Positions 1 to 6,551 of a stretch of 7,077 nucleotides of DNA are shown one piece after another. The position numbers and the translations under genes were made by a program. How positions within the stretch are numbered: position 1 is the first letter of the stretch; each line of letters starts with the position of its first letter. The notes beneath the pieces were generated by a model. It did no database searches. It was not told the DNA's origin and worked only from the letters and a program-made list of their open reading frames with translations. The stretch covers positions 1-7,077 of the forward strand of contig USJP01000080.1 in assembly GCA_900555105.1 (NCBI GenBank), read 5' to 3'. Source of the DNA: an uncultured Coriobacteriaceae bacterium (GTDB lineage: Bacteria; Actinomycetota; Coriobacteriia; Coriobacteriales; UMGS124).

Positions 1-1724
1 TGTCCGGCGGCTCGGAAGGCGCCTCCACCATCACCCAGCAGCTCGTGCGCAACACGGTGCTCTCCGACGAGCAGTTTGAGCAGACGTTGTCGCGCAAGGT
101 GCGCGAGGCCTACATCGCCACGCAGCTCGAGCAGATGTATTCCAAAGACGACATCCTCATGATGTACCTCAACTCCATCTACTATGGAGCAGGCTGCTAC
201 GGCATCGAGGCCGCGGCGCAGACGTACTTCGGCAAGTCCTGCGCGGACCTCACCATCGCCGAGGCGGCCACGCTGGCGGGCCTGCCTCAGTCGCCCTCCT
301 ACTACAACCCGCTCGCAAACCCCGAAAGTGCCATCGAGCGCCGCAACGTCGTGCTTGCCCACCTGCTCGACAAGGGCCACATCACCCAGCAGGAATACGA
401 CGATGCCGTCGCGAGCGACCTTGTGCTCAATTACACGCCCCCGGAGAAGTCGGGCGCCTACGCCTACCCGTACTTCGTGGACTACGTGAAGTCGACGCTC
501 TCCACGCAGTTCTCCACCGACGTCATCTTCAAGGGCGGCCTCACCGTCAAGACCACCATCTCGCCCAAGTACCAGCAGGCGGCCGAGAACGCCGTGTGGA
601 GCGTGCTGCAGTACGCAGACGACGAGCTTGAGAGCGCCCTGGTGTGCATCGACCCCAACACCGGCTACATCCTCGCCATGGTGGGCGGCCGCGACTACAA
701 CGTCGACCAGTTCAACCTTGCCACGATGGCACGCCGCCAGCCCGGCTCGTCGTTCAAGACGTTCACGCTCACTGCAGCCATCCAGGCCGGCATGAACCCC
801 ACGGTTCTGGCAAACGGCGACAGCGGCATCATGGTAGGCGACTGGAAGGTGAACAACTACCAGTTCCAGAGCTATGGCAACATCAGTCTGCGCCAGGCCA
901 CCTATCTCTCCTGCAACTCGGTATATGCCCAGGTCATCAATGAGATCGGTGTGCAAAATGTCATCGACACTGCCTATGCCATGGGCATCACGACCGACCT
1001 GTCCGACCACGCCTACAACTCGCTCACCCTGGGTACCGCCGGCTGCAGCGTGCTTGAGATGGCCTCCGCCTACGGCACCCTGGCCACCGGCGGCGTGCAC
1101 TACGACACCACCTGCATCACCGAGGTCCTCGACCGCAACGGCAACTCGCTCTACAAGTATGAGCCCGTGGGCACCCAGGCCGTCTCGCCCGAGGTGGCGG
1201 GAGCCGTGACCGACATCCTCGAGGGCGTCGTGTCCTTCGGCACCGGCACCGAGGCCCAGCCCTACGTGAACCAACCCGTGGCCGGCAAGACGGGCACCAC
1301 CGACGACACGCGCGACCTGTGGTTCGTGGGCTATACCCCGCAGACCTCCGCGGCCGTGTGGGTGGGCTACCGCACGGAGACCGAGATTTGGTACCAGGGG
1401 TCCCTGGGCTCCACGCACACCCTGCCGAGCCCCATCTTCTCCCACTTCGTGACCGAGGCGCTCCAAGACGAGCCGCGCGCAGAGTTCCCCACAGCCGGCA
1501 GTCCCGTCTACCGCGACAACTACTCCTGGAGCTTCTCGCAAGGCACCTGGGTCGAGCCCACTGAGGAGGAGACCACCGAGGATACTGAGACCCCCGACGA
1601 GAACGGCAACCCCACCACCGGTGACGGCACCACCAGCGGCGATGGCACAAGTGGCGACGGTACCAGTGGCGATGGCTCGGGCGGTGACTCCGGCGACGGA
1701 GATGTCTCCTACGACGACGTGTAA
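1..1724 (+). CDS. Class A penicillin-binding protein (PBP1a-type glycosyltransferase/transpeptidase), 5' end missing
   Basis: Bifunctional peptidoglycan synthase acting outside the cytoplasmic membrane: the GT51 domain polymerises lipid II and the transpeptidase domain cross-links stem peptides. The open frame is entered at base 3, giving 573 visible residues; the start, membrane anchor and first GT51 motif with the catalytic Glu lie upstream of the window. Seen: the GT51 signature GASTITQQ (residues 6-13), the RKVREAYIATQLE and ILMMYLNSIYYG motifs that follow it in the family, and then all three penicillin-binding motifs: SSFK (catalytic Ser at residue 249, bases 747-758), SCN (bases 909-917) and KTG (bases 1287-1295). 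From about residue 518 the protein becomes an acidic, Thr-rich tail ending in Gly-Asp-Gly-Thr-Ser repeats. It ends with TAA and is followed by its own terminator. The class assignment is firm; which PBP1a/1b/1c paralogue it is cannot be settled, so no symbol is given. Confidence 0.95.
   Translation, partial: SGGSEGASTITQQLVRNTVLSDEQFEQTLSRKVREAYIATQLEQMYSKDDILMMYLNSIYYGAGCYGIEAAAQTYFGKSCADLTIAEAATLAGLPQSPSYYNPLANPESAIERRNVVLAHLLDKGHITQQEYDDAVASDLVLNYTPPEKSGAYAYPYFVDYVKSTLSTQFSTDVIFKGGLTVKTTISPKYQQAAENAVWSVLQYADDELESALVCIDPNTGYILAMVGGRDYNVDQFNLATMARRQPGSSFKTFTLTAAIQAGMNPTVLANGDSGIMVGDWKVNNYQFQSYGNISLRQATYLSCNSVYAQVINEIGVQNVIDTAYAMGITTDLSDHAYNSLTLGTAGCSVLEMASAYGTLATGGVHYDTTCITEVLDRNGNSLYKYEPVGTQAVSPEVAGAVTDILEGVVSFGTGTEAQPYVNQPVAGKTGTTDDTRDLWFVGYTPQTSAAVWVGYRTETEIWYQGSLGSTHTLPSPIFSHFVTEALQDEPRAEFPTAGSPVYRDNYSWSFSQGTWVEPTEEETTEDTETPDENGNPTTGDGTTSGDGTSGDGTSGDGSGGDSGDGDVSYDDV
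1620..1709 (+). repeat. 15-bp tandem repeats encoding a GDGTS tail of the PBP
   Basis: Units at 1638-1652, 1653-1667 and 1668-1682 encode GDGTS, GDGTS and GDGSG. A longer 18-bp unit (GDGTTS) precedes them and a degenerate GDSGDGD stretch follows. The units differ mainly at third codon positions, so the protein repeat is better kept than the DNA repeat. Low-complexity C-terminal tails of this kind are common on actinobacterial and firmicute class A PBPs and are probably disordered extracytoplasmic segments. The repeat is a likely site of length variation between strains. Confidence 0.8.
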
Positions 1725-1770
1725 AGAGCGAGCACACTCAGAGTCTCTCGACTTGCAGCAGATTTGACGC

Positions 1771-1803
1771 AAAGGGCCCGGCCGCTTGGTCGGACCCTTT
1801 TTC
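1771..1803 (+). terminator. Intrinsic terminator of the PBP gene
   Basis: A 13-bp stem (1771-1783 with 1788-1800, one C-A mismatch and one G-T wobble) closes a four-base GCTT loop and is followed by five T residues (1798-1802). It lies 46 nt after the PBP stop codon. The outer AAAGGG/CCCTTT pairs give only three T residues in the opposite direction, so it is mainly a plus-strand terminator. Confidence 0.85.
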
Positions 1804-1998
1804 TTGCCGAAAGACAGCGGGGCAGCATCGTGTTCTTCCCGGCATCGCGCCCTCGAGCTCCAGCACATAGAGAGTATCTCGTCACCGCATAGGTCCTGGG
1901 CTCTCTCTTGCACGGGGCCCGCCCTATCCAACGCGGGCCTGTCTCGCCCTCGCACGTCCTCATATAGCGAGATTCCAGGGAACTCCCGGCCCGGCAAT

Positions 1999-2036
1999 CG
2001 CCCGCCCACCAGATGATTCGGGTGGTTTGACGGGCG
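1999..2036. repeat. Two-tier inverted repeat overlapping the 16S-like segment
   Basis: The outer arms CGCCCG (1999-2004) and CGGGCG (2031-2036) enclose inner arms CCACC (2006-2010) and GGTGG (2021-2025) around a 10-base loop. This makes 11 possible pairs with an asymmetric internal loop. One arm comes from the 16S-like segment and the other from its flank, so 16S itself would not form this fold. It has no T tract on either side. The function is unknown. Confidence 0.45.
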
Positions 2037-2045
2037 GTGTGTACA
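2010..2045 (-). other. 16S rRNA-like fragment (decoding region, E. coli about 1390-1425)
   Basis: The plus strand contains TGACGGGCGGTGTGTACA (2028-2045), the reverse complement of the near-universal 16S segment TGTACACACCGCCCGTCA. On the minus strand the likeness continues through ACCACCCGA and TC.TCTG. That is how I remember coriobacterial 16S continuing, with about 33 of 36 positions agreeing and differences at plus-strand 2014, 2017 and 2027. Flanking bases on both sides depart from 16S, and no other part of rrs is visible. The 18-nt identity is seen directly; the extended match relies on memory of 16S sequences. It is probably a short rRNA-derived fragment, not a working rRNA gene. Confidence 0.6.
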
Positions 2046-2068
2046 GGCGGGCCCCTGTCTTCAAACGC

Positions 2069-2101
2069 AAAAGGGCCGCCCACGATGTGTGGACGGCCCT
2101 T
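2069..2101 (-). terminator. Intrinsic terminator of the arginine operon (after argH)
   Basis: A 13-bp stem with one mismatch (2089-2101 with 2071-2083, five-base loop at 2084-2088) reads on the minus strand as a GC-rich hairpin followed by TTTT (2072-2069). It lies about 50 nt beyond the argH stop codon and faces the PBP terminator, as expected for convergent transcription units. Confidence 0.85.
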
Positions 2102-2150
2102 CAAGCAACACATATGCACGGTCGAGCAGCGATGTTCTCGGCGCCCTGCC

Positions 2151-3563
2151 CTACTTTCCCCAAGCCCGATCGGCGGCGAGCGCCTCCTTGGCCTGGGCAA
2201 TCTGGACGCGGACGGGCTCATGGCCGGTGCCGCCCGCGGTGGTGCGGCGCTCAACGACCTTGTCGATGTCGGTGGCCTCAAGGGTGCCCTCGTCGAACAG
2301 CTCGCTGAACTGCTTGAGCTCCTCAAGCGTGAGGTCCTGCAGGCGCTTGCCGGCCTTCTCACAGGACAGCACCATGTGGCCGATGACCGAGTGCGCCTCG
2401 CGGAAGGGCATGCCCTTGCCCACGAGGTAGTCGGCCAGGTCGGTGGCGGCCATGAAGCCACCCAGGCCACCGGCGCGCATGTTGTCGCGCATCACGCGCA
2501 TGGTGCGGATCATGCCGGCGCACACGTGCAGCGCGTCGGCCACCGTGTCGGCGGCGTCGAAGACGGGCTCCTTGTCCTCCTGCATGTCCTTGTTGTAGGC
2601 CAGCGGGATGCCCTTCATCGTGGTGAGCAGGCTCACCAGGTCGCCGTAGACGCGACCCGTCTTGCCGCGCGTGAGCTCGGCGAAGTCGGGGTTCTTCTTC
2701 TGCGGCATGATGGAGGAACCCGTGGAGTAGGTGTCGTCCATCGTGATGAAACGGAACTCGTCGCTCGACCAGCACACGAGCTCCTCGCACAGGCGCGACA
2801 GGTGCATCTGCGCAACCGAGCAGGCGTAGAGCAGGTCGAGGAAGAAGTCGCGGTCGCTCACCGAGTCCATGGAGTTCTTCGTGATGTCGGCAAAGCCCAG
2901 CTCGTCGGCCACCATGGAGCGGTCAAGCGGGTAGGTGGTGCCGGCAAGCGCGGCGCTGCCCAGGGGGCACACATCGGCGGCGTCGTAGGCGTCGCGCAGG
3001 CGCTTGGCGTCGCGGGTGAACATCCAGTAATAGGCCAGCATATGGTGGCTAAAGAGCACCGGCTGCGCCTTCTGCATGTGGGTGTAGCCCGGCATCACGA
3101 CGCCGAACTCGCCCTCAGCTCGCTCAAGCAGCGCCTCGCGCAGCTCGCACACCTTGGCATGCAGCTCGCGGCACAGACGGCGCGCGATAAGGCGGTCATC
3201 GAGGGCCACCTGGTCGTTGCGGGAGCGACCCGTGTGCAGGCGACCGCCTGCTGCACCGATGCGCTGCGTGAGCGACTTCTCCACCGACATGTGGATGTCC
3301 TCGTCATTGATGTCGAAGTCAAAGTTGCCGGCAGCGATGTCGGCACCCACCTCGTCGAGGCCGGCACGGATGGCATCCGCGTCTTCCTGCGAGATAACAC
3401 CCACATGGGCGAGCATCTTGGCATGCGCTTTGGAACCCTGGATGTCCTCGGCCCACATGCGCTTGTCGAAGGGGAGCGACGCGCCATAGCGCTGGAGGAA
3501 CTCAGCGGGCTGGGCCTCGAAACGGCCGCCCCACAGAGCCTTGTTGGGGGATGCGTTTTCCAT
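2151..3563 (-). CDS. argH: Argininosuccinate lyase
   Basis: Cleaves argininosuccinate to arginine and fumarate, the last step of arginine synthesis, in the cytoplasm as a homotetramer. The 470 residues match the family's usual 455-475. Seen: N-terminal LWGGRF (9-14), HTGRSRNDQ (110-118), PGYTHMQ with the conserved His at 162, and the fumarase/aspartase-superfamily signature GSSIMPQKKNPD (282-293), whose flexible loop carries the catalytic Ser. All expected active-site motifs are present, so the enzyme should be active. The frame is open further upstream to 3668, but the ATG at 3561-3563 is chosen. It has an AGGAGG (3573-3578) nine bases before it and gives the standard argH N-terminus, and the longer version would overlap the preceding small ORF. 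It is the last gene of the operon; its Shine-Dalgarno lies inside the last codons of that small ORF, suggesting coupled translation. Confidence 0.97.
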   Translation of the reverse strand: MENASPNKALWGGRFEAQPAEFLQRYGASLPFDKRMWAEDIQGSKAHAKMLAHVGVISQEDADAIRAGLDEVGADIAAGNFDFDINDEDIHMSVEKSLTQRIGAAGGRLHTGRSRNDQVALDDRLIARRLCRELHAKVCELREALLERAEGEFGVVMPGYTHMQKAQPVLFSHHMLAYYWMFTRDAKRLRDAYDAADVCPLGSAALAGTTYPLDRSMVADELGFADITKNSMDSVSDRDFFLDLLYACSVAQMHLSRLCEELVCWSSDEFRFITMDDTYSTGSSIMPQKKNPDFAELTRGKTGRVYGDLVSLLTTMKGIPLAYNKDMQEDKEPVFDAADTVADALHVCAGMIRTMRVMRDNMRAGGLGGFMAATDLADYLVGKGMPFREAHSVIGHMVLSCEKAGKRLQDLTLEELKQFSELFDEGTLEATDIDKVVERRTTAGGTGHEPVRVQIAQAKEALAADRAWGK

Positions 3564-3567
3564 TCCT

Positions 3568-3705
3568 CTAAGCCTCCTCGGTTGGGGCGAACGTCTCGGG
3601 ATGCATGTCGCAGCGGCGCTTGTAGGCGGCGAGCAACCAGGTGAGCGCAATGAGGCTGGCGGGCACAACGATGAAGTCTGCCAGCAAAAACGTCATGGCG
3701 AGCAT
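3568..3705 (-). CDS. Small single-pass membrane protein (45 aa) between argG and argH, unknown function
   Basis: I do not recognise this protein. The ATG at 3703-3705 shares its A with the argG stop (TAATG), and the TAG stop lies 4 nt before the argH ATG. A weak AAGG sits about nine bases upstream, so translation is probably coupled to argG. The 45 residues begin MLAMTFLLADFIVVPASL. Residues 4-28 form one continuous hydrophobic segment, followed by KRR (30-31 region) and a short soluble tail with one Cys and an acidic end (TEEA). The positive-inside rule suggests the C-terminus faces the cytoplasm. A second in-frame ATG at 3694-3696 would give 42 residues but has no ribosome-binding site. The tight fit between two biosynthetic genes and the clean membrane segment argue that it is real. 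Its role, perhaps linked to arginine metabolism or transport, is speculation. Confidence 0.65.
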   Translation of the reverse strand: MLAMTFLLADFIVVPASLIALTWLLAAYKRRCDMHPETFAPTEEA

Positions 3706-4928
3706 TAGATGGTGCCTTCGTTGCCGGTGTCCTTGCGATGCTTGGCCCAAACCTTGCTCGGCAGGCCCCACTGCTCGATGAAGCCGGCGGCCGAGTCGCG
3801 GTTGAAGGTGTCGCCCTCGTCGTAGGTTGCGAGGTTGTAGTCGTACAGCGAGTACTCGGAGCGACGGCCCACCACGGTGCAGGTGCCCTTGATGAAGCGC
3901 AGCTTGACCTCGCCGGTCACCAGCGTCTGCGTGGAGGCAAAGAAGGCGTCGAGAGCCTTCTTGAGGGGCGAGAACCACAGGCCGTAGTACACGAGCTCGG
4001 CCCACTTGTGCTCCAGGCCCAACTTGTAGTGGAGCAGTTCGCGCTCGAGGCACAGGTCCTCAAGGGCCTTGTGGGCCGTGATGAGAGCCAGGCCACCGGG
4101 AACCTCGTAGCACTCGCGGCTCTTGATGCCCACAAGACGGTTCTCAATCTGGTCGAGGCGACCGTAGCCGTTGCGGCCGGCGATGGCGTCGAGCTTGACG
4201 ATGACATCCTGGACGCTCATCTTCTCGCCGTCGAGCGAGCAGGGCTTGCCGCCCTCGAAGCCCACGATGACGTCCTCAGGGGTGTCGGGGCAGTCGGCGA
4301 GGTCGGCCGTGGTCTCCCAGATGTCCGCGGGAGGCTCGTTCCAGGGATCCTCGAGCACGCCGCACTCGATGGCGCGGCCCCAGAGGTTGTCGTCGATGGA
4401 GTAGGGCTTGCCGTTCTTGGCGGCCACCGGGATGCCATGGGCCTCGGCGAAGGCGATCTCCTGCGGACGGGTGTGGAGGTCCCACACGCGCACGGGGGCA
4501 ATGACCTTGAGGTCGGGGTCGAGCGCCTGAACGCTGACCTCGAAACGCACCTGGTCGTTGCCCTTGCCGGTGCAGCCGTGGGCGATGTAGGTCGCACCGT
4601 ACTTGTGGGCGACCTCAACGAGCTTGGCGGAGATCAGCGGGCGAGACAGGGCCGACAGCAGCGGGTACTTGTTCTCGTACAGGCCGTTGGCGGCGATGGC
4701 CTTGCAGCACATGTCCTCACAGAACTCGTCGCGCACGTCCATGACGATGGACTCGATGGCGCCGCAGTTCAGGGCCTTCTGGCGGGCGAACTCGAGGTCA
4801 GCACAGTCCTGTCCCACATCGACAAGCAGGGTGATGACATCGAGGTCGCGCTCGTTGATGAGCCACTGGATGCAAACAGAGGTATCGAGACCTCCCGAGT
4901 ATGCGAGTACGCACTTCTCACGTGCCAT
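3705..4928 (-). CDS. argG: Argininosuccinate synthase
   Basis: Joins citrulline and aspartate using ATP to make argininosuccinate, AMP and pyrophosphate; cytoplasmic, normally a homotetramer. The 407 residues are normal for the common (non-E. coli) bacterial type. Seen: the N-type ATP-pyrophosphatase loop SGGLDTS (11-17), HGCTGKGNDQVRFE (117-130) for citrulline/aspartate binding, SIDDNLWGR (177-185) and the conserved GRLDQIENRLVGIKSRE block (256-272). The ATG at 4926-4928 is chosen because AGGGAG (4936-4941) stands seven bases before it and the protein then begins MAREKCVLAYSGG, as usual. An upstream in-frame GTG at 4946 lacks such a site. The gene lies 77 nt after argR, the widest gap in the operon, and its stop overlaps the start of the small membrane-protein gene. 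Confidence 0.97.
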   Translation of the reverse strand: MAREKCVLAYSGGLDTSVCIQWLINERDLDVITLLVDVGQDCADLEFARQKALNCGAIESIVMDVRDEFCEDMCCKAIAANGLYENKYPLLSALSRPLISAKLVEVAHKYGATYIAHGCTGKGNDQVRFEVSVQALDPDLKVIAPVRVWDLHTRPQEIAFAEAHGIPVAAKNGKPYSIDDNLWGRAIECGVLEDPWNEPPADIWETTADLADCPDTPEDVIVGFEGGKPCSLDGEKMSVQDVIVKLDAIAGRNGYGRLDQIENRLVGIKSRECYEVPGGLALITAHKALEDLCLERELLHYKLGLEHKWAELVYYGLWFSPLKKALDAFFASTQTLVTGEVKLRFIKGTCTVVGRRSEYSLYDYNLATYDEGDTFNRDSAAGFIEQWGLPSKVWAKHRKDTGNEGTI

Positions 4929-4935
4929 GGTAGAG

Positions 4936-4941
4936 CTCCCT
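4936..4941 (-). promoter_or_regulatory. Ribosome-binding site fixing the argG start
   Basis: AGGGAG on the minus strand, seven bases before the ATG at 4928. It supports this start over the in-frame GTG at 4946, which lies upstream of the site and so cannot use it. Confidence 0.75.
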
Positions 4942-4955
4942 TCCACATGCTCCGG

Positions 4956-4975
4956 CTATGTCGGGGCGACGATAG
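4956..4975 (-). promoter_or_regulatory. Intercistronic hairpin in the argR-argG gap
   Basis: The arms CTAT-GTCG and CGAC-ATAG (minus-strand reading: CTAT, a bulged C, GTCG, loop CCC, CGACATAG) form eight pairs with one bulge, about 28 nt before the argG start. No T tract follows, so it is not a standard terminator. It could be an RNA-processing or stability element, or chance; its function is not shown. Confidence 0.3.
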
Positions 4976-5005
4976 ACAACTTTTGTTTCGAGCAGGAAAC
5001 CAACG

Positions 5006-5440
5006 CTAGGGGCGCACGCCTCGCAGGCGGTTGACCATCTTCTCGAAGGACACTGCGGCCTCCTCGGAGCGCGCGACGACGAGGATGGTGTCGTCGCCGG
5101 CAACCGACCCCAGGACATCCTGCAAATCGGCCGCGTCAAGCGCAGCAGCAACGCCCTGGGCCGTTCCCGTGGACGCCTTGACAACCACGAGGTTGCCGGC
5201 GTGCTCCACCGAGGTGACCAGGTCGCACACCATGCGCTGAAGGCGCAGATCCTCGGCAAGAACGTAGACGCCCTCGGGCAGCTTGCACAAGCCCATCTCG
5301 GCGATGTCACGGGAGACGGTGGCCTGCGTGCAGTTGAAACCGCACGCGCTCAACCGCTCGACGATGTCGCGCTGGGTCTGGGTGGACTCGGTGCGCACTA
5401 TCTCGCGGATGGCGGCCTGCCTTTCCTCACGACCCCTCAT
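5006..5440 (-). CDS. argR: Arginine repressor ArgR
   Basis: Arginine-responsive transcription factor; family members are hexamers that bind ARG boxes when arginine is abundant. The 144 residues are normal for the family. The N-terminal winged helix-turn-helix (about 1-70) contains QATVSRDIAEMGL, with the family's SRDI recognition motif at 43-46. The C-terminal oligomerisation and arginine-binding domain carries GTAQGVAAALD (92-102) and VAGDDTILVV (113-122), including the GDD that contacts arginine in known ArgR proteins. The ATG at 5438-5440 overlaps the argF stop (ATGA) and has GGAGGT (5448-5453) seven bases before it. A GTG three codons upstream would sit on that ribosome-binding site and is rejected. 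Its position inside the operon implies ArgF and ArgR are made together and that ArgR controls its own synthesis if the operon promoter carries ARG boxes. Confidence 0.95.
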   Translation of the reverse strand: MRGREERQAAIREIVRTESTQTQRDIVERLSACGFNCTQATVSRDIAEMGLCKLPEGVYVLAEDLRLQRMVCDLVTSVEHAGNLVVVKASTGTAQGVAAALDAADLQDVLGSVAGDDTILVVARSEEAAVSFEKMVNRLRGVRP

Positions 5441-6438
5441 GCATGCCACCTCCCGGCGACGGCCTCGGCCGCCTCCAGGGCTGCAGCAGGTGCGGGGACG
5501 CCCATGAGCAGTGACATGACAGCCTTCTGGGCATGCAGGCGGTTGCCCGCCTCGTCGTAGATGACCGAGTAGGGGGCGCGCATCACCTCGTCGGTGACTT
5601 CCTCGCCGCGGTGCGCGGGCAGGCAGTGCATGAAGAGGGCGCCCTCGGCGGCATGGGCCATGAGCTCGGCGTTGATCTGGTAGCCCTGGAAGGCCGCGAC
5701 GCGCATGCCATGCTCGGCCTCGTCACCCATGGAGGTCCAGGTGTCGGTGAGCACCACGTCGGCGCCTTCGACAGCTGCAACGGGATCACGCATGAGCTCG
5801 AGCGTAGCGCCCGTGCCGTACTTGTCCGCGGCAGCCTGGCACTGCGCAAAGACCTCGGGGTCGACCTCGTAGCCCTCGGGAGAGGCGATGCGCACGTGCA
5901 TGCCGCACAGGGCGCCGCCCTCGAGGTAGGTGTTGGCCATGTTGTTGCCGTCGCCCACATAGGTGAGCTTGAGGCCCTCGAGCTGCTTGCCGTGCTCCAC
6001 GATGGTGAGGAAGTCGGCCAGGATCTGGCAGGGATGGTAGGCATCGGTCAGCGCGTTGATAACCGGCACATCGGCGCAGGCAGCGACCTCTTCGATCTTG
6101 GACTGGGCAAATGTGCGCAGCACGATGCAGTCGTAGAAGTTCTGAAGCACCTTCACGGTGTCCTCAACCGTCTCGCCGCGCGAGAAGGCAGAGTGGTCGT
6201 CGGCCATAACGCCGGGGTGGGCGCCCAGACGATAGGCGCCGATCTCGAACGAGTTGCGCGTGCGCAGCGACGGCTTCTCCATGATGATGGCGACGGCCTG
6301 GCCGGCAAGCGGCGCCTCGTGGATGCCAGCGGCCCAATCAGCCTTCTGGCACTCGGCAGTCTTGAGGATAAGGGCGACCTCGGCGGGAGTGAGGTCAAGC
6401 AGGCGAAGCAGGTCCCTGCCGGCAAGCGTTTGGTCCAT
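5437..6438 (-). CDS. argF: Ornithine carbamoyltransferase
   Basis: Transfers the carbamoyl group from carbamoyl phosphate to ornithine, giving citrulline; cytoplasmic, usually trimeric. The 333 residues fit the family. Seen: carbamoyl-phosphate loop EKPSLRTRNSFE (54-65, core SLRTR at 57-61), HPCQ (135-138), the GDGNNMANT turn (162-170), the ornithine-loop DTWTSMG (232-238) and HCLPAHRGEE (271-280) with the active-site Cys. The DxWxSMG and HCLP motifs separate it from aspartate carbamoyltransferase. The ATG at 6436-6438 is chosen: AGGGGG (6443-6448) lies four bases before it and MDQTLAGRDLL is a normal N-terminus. The frame stays open to 6579, but that extension runs across the AT-rich promoter region. 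First gene of the operon. The adjacent argG and argH indicate an anabolic role; the arginine-deiminase direction would need arcA, which is absent here. Asn62, after SLRTR, is often Val or Cys in relatives. Confidence 0.96.
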   Translation of the reverse strand: MDQTLAGRDLLRLLDLTPAEVALILKTAECQKADWAAGIHEAPLAGQAVAIIMEKPSLRTRNSFEIGAYRLGAHPGVMADDHSAFSRGETVEDTVKVLQNFYDCIVLRTFAQSKIEEVAACADVPVINALTDAYHPCQILADFLTIVEHGKQLEGLKLTYVGDGNNMANTYLEGGALCGMHVRIASPEGYEVDPEVFAQCQAAADKYGTGATLELMRDPVAAVEGADVVLTDTWTSMGDEAEHGMRVAAFQGYQINAELMAHAAEGALFMHCLPAHRGEEVTDEVMRAPYSVIYDEAGNRLHAQKAVMSLLMGVPAPAAALEAAEAVAGRWHA

Positions 6439-6522
6439 GGTTCCCCCTAACTGAGTAAACGGCGCCCGCAAACCATACTCGGGGCGTCGCACGGCGAATG
6501 CTGTTCGTTGTCGAACGTGAGA

Positions 6523-6528
6523 ATAATA
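6523..6528 (-). promoter_or_regulatory. Possible -10 element of the argF operon promoter
   Basis: TATTAT on the minus strand (5 of 6 with TATAAT), about 85 bases before the argF ATG. A second possible element, TTATAT, lies just upstream at 6532-6537. Neither has a good TTGACA at 16-18 bases, so the promoter call is tentative. Confidence 0.35.
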
Positions 6529-6551
6529 CGCATATAACACAGGACGATGTT

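Larger units (their letters stand above)
1804..2068. other. Convergent intergenic region without a credible gene
   Basis: This stretch lies between the PBP terminator and the argH terminator. No open frame here has a plausible start signal or a recognisable protein. It does hold a perfect 7-bp GC-rich hairpin (1916-1922 with 1933-1939, loop of 10, no T tract), the 16S-like segment at 2010-2045, and a two-tier inverted repeat at 1999-2036. I saw no tRNA cloverleaf, known riboswitch or insertion-sequence end in it. Confidence 0.6.

Noticed and set aside
1916..1939. GC-rich 7-bp hairpin as a third terminator
   Set aside because: There is no T tract on either strand and no gene ends next to it.
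1786..2016. 76-codon plus-strand frame in the convergent gap
   Set aside because: It begins inside the PBP terminator, has no ribosome-binding site, and its Ser/Arg/Pro-rich sequence shows no domain.
1709..2470. Minus-strand open frame across the 1725-2150 gap
   Set aside because: It overlaps argH and both terminators, and its composition is Arg/Ser/Pro-rich shadow sequence.
2037..3644. Long plus-strand open frame (535 codons) opposite argH
   Set aside because: It is a mirror of argH in high-GC DNA, rich in Val/His/Ala/Arg with no recognisable domain, and it runs through the argH terminator.
3564..3668. Longer argH start adding 35 residues
   Set aside because: The extension overlaps the small membrane ORF out of frame, and the ATG at 3563 has a strong SD and the canonical N-terminus.
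4929..5005. Internal promoter before argG
   Set aside because: No -35/-10 pair with acceptable spacing could be found; only a hairpin is supported.
3738..5009. Long plus-strand open frame (423 codons) opposite argG
   Set aside because: Antisense shadow of argG caused by GC-biased third positions; argG has full motifs and a ribosome-binding site.
5533..6450. Plus-strand open frame (305 codons) opposite argF
   Set aside because: Antisense shadow of argF with repetitive Val/Gly/Leu/His composition and no family resemblance.
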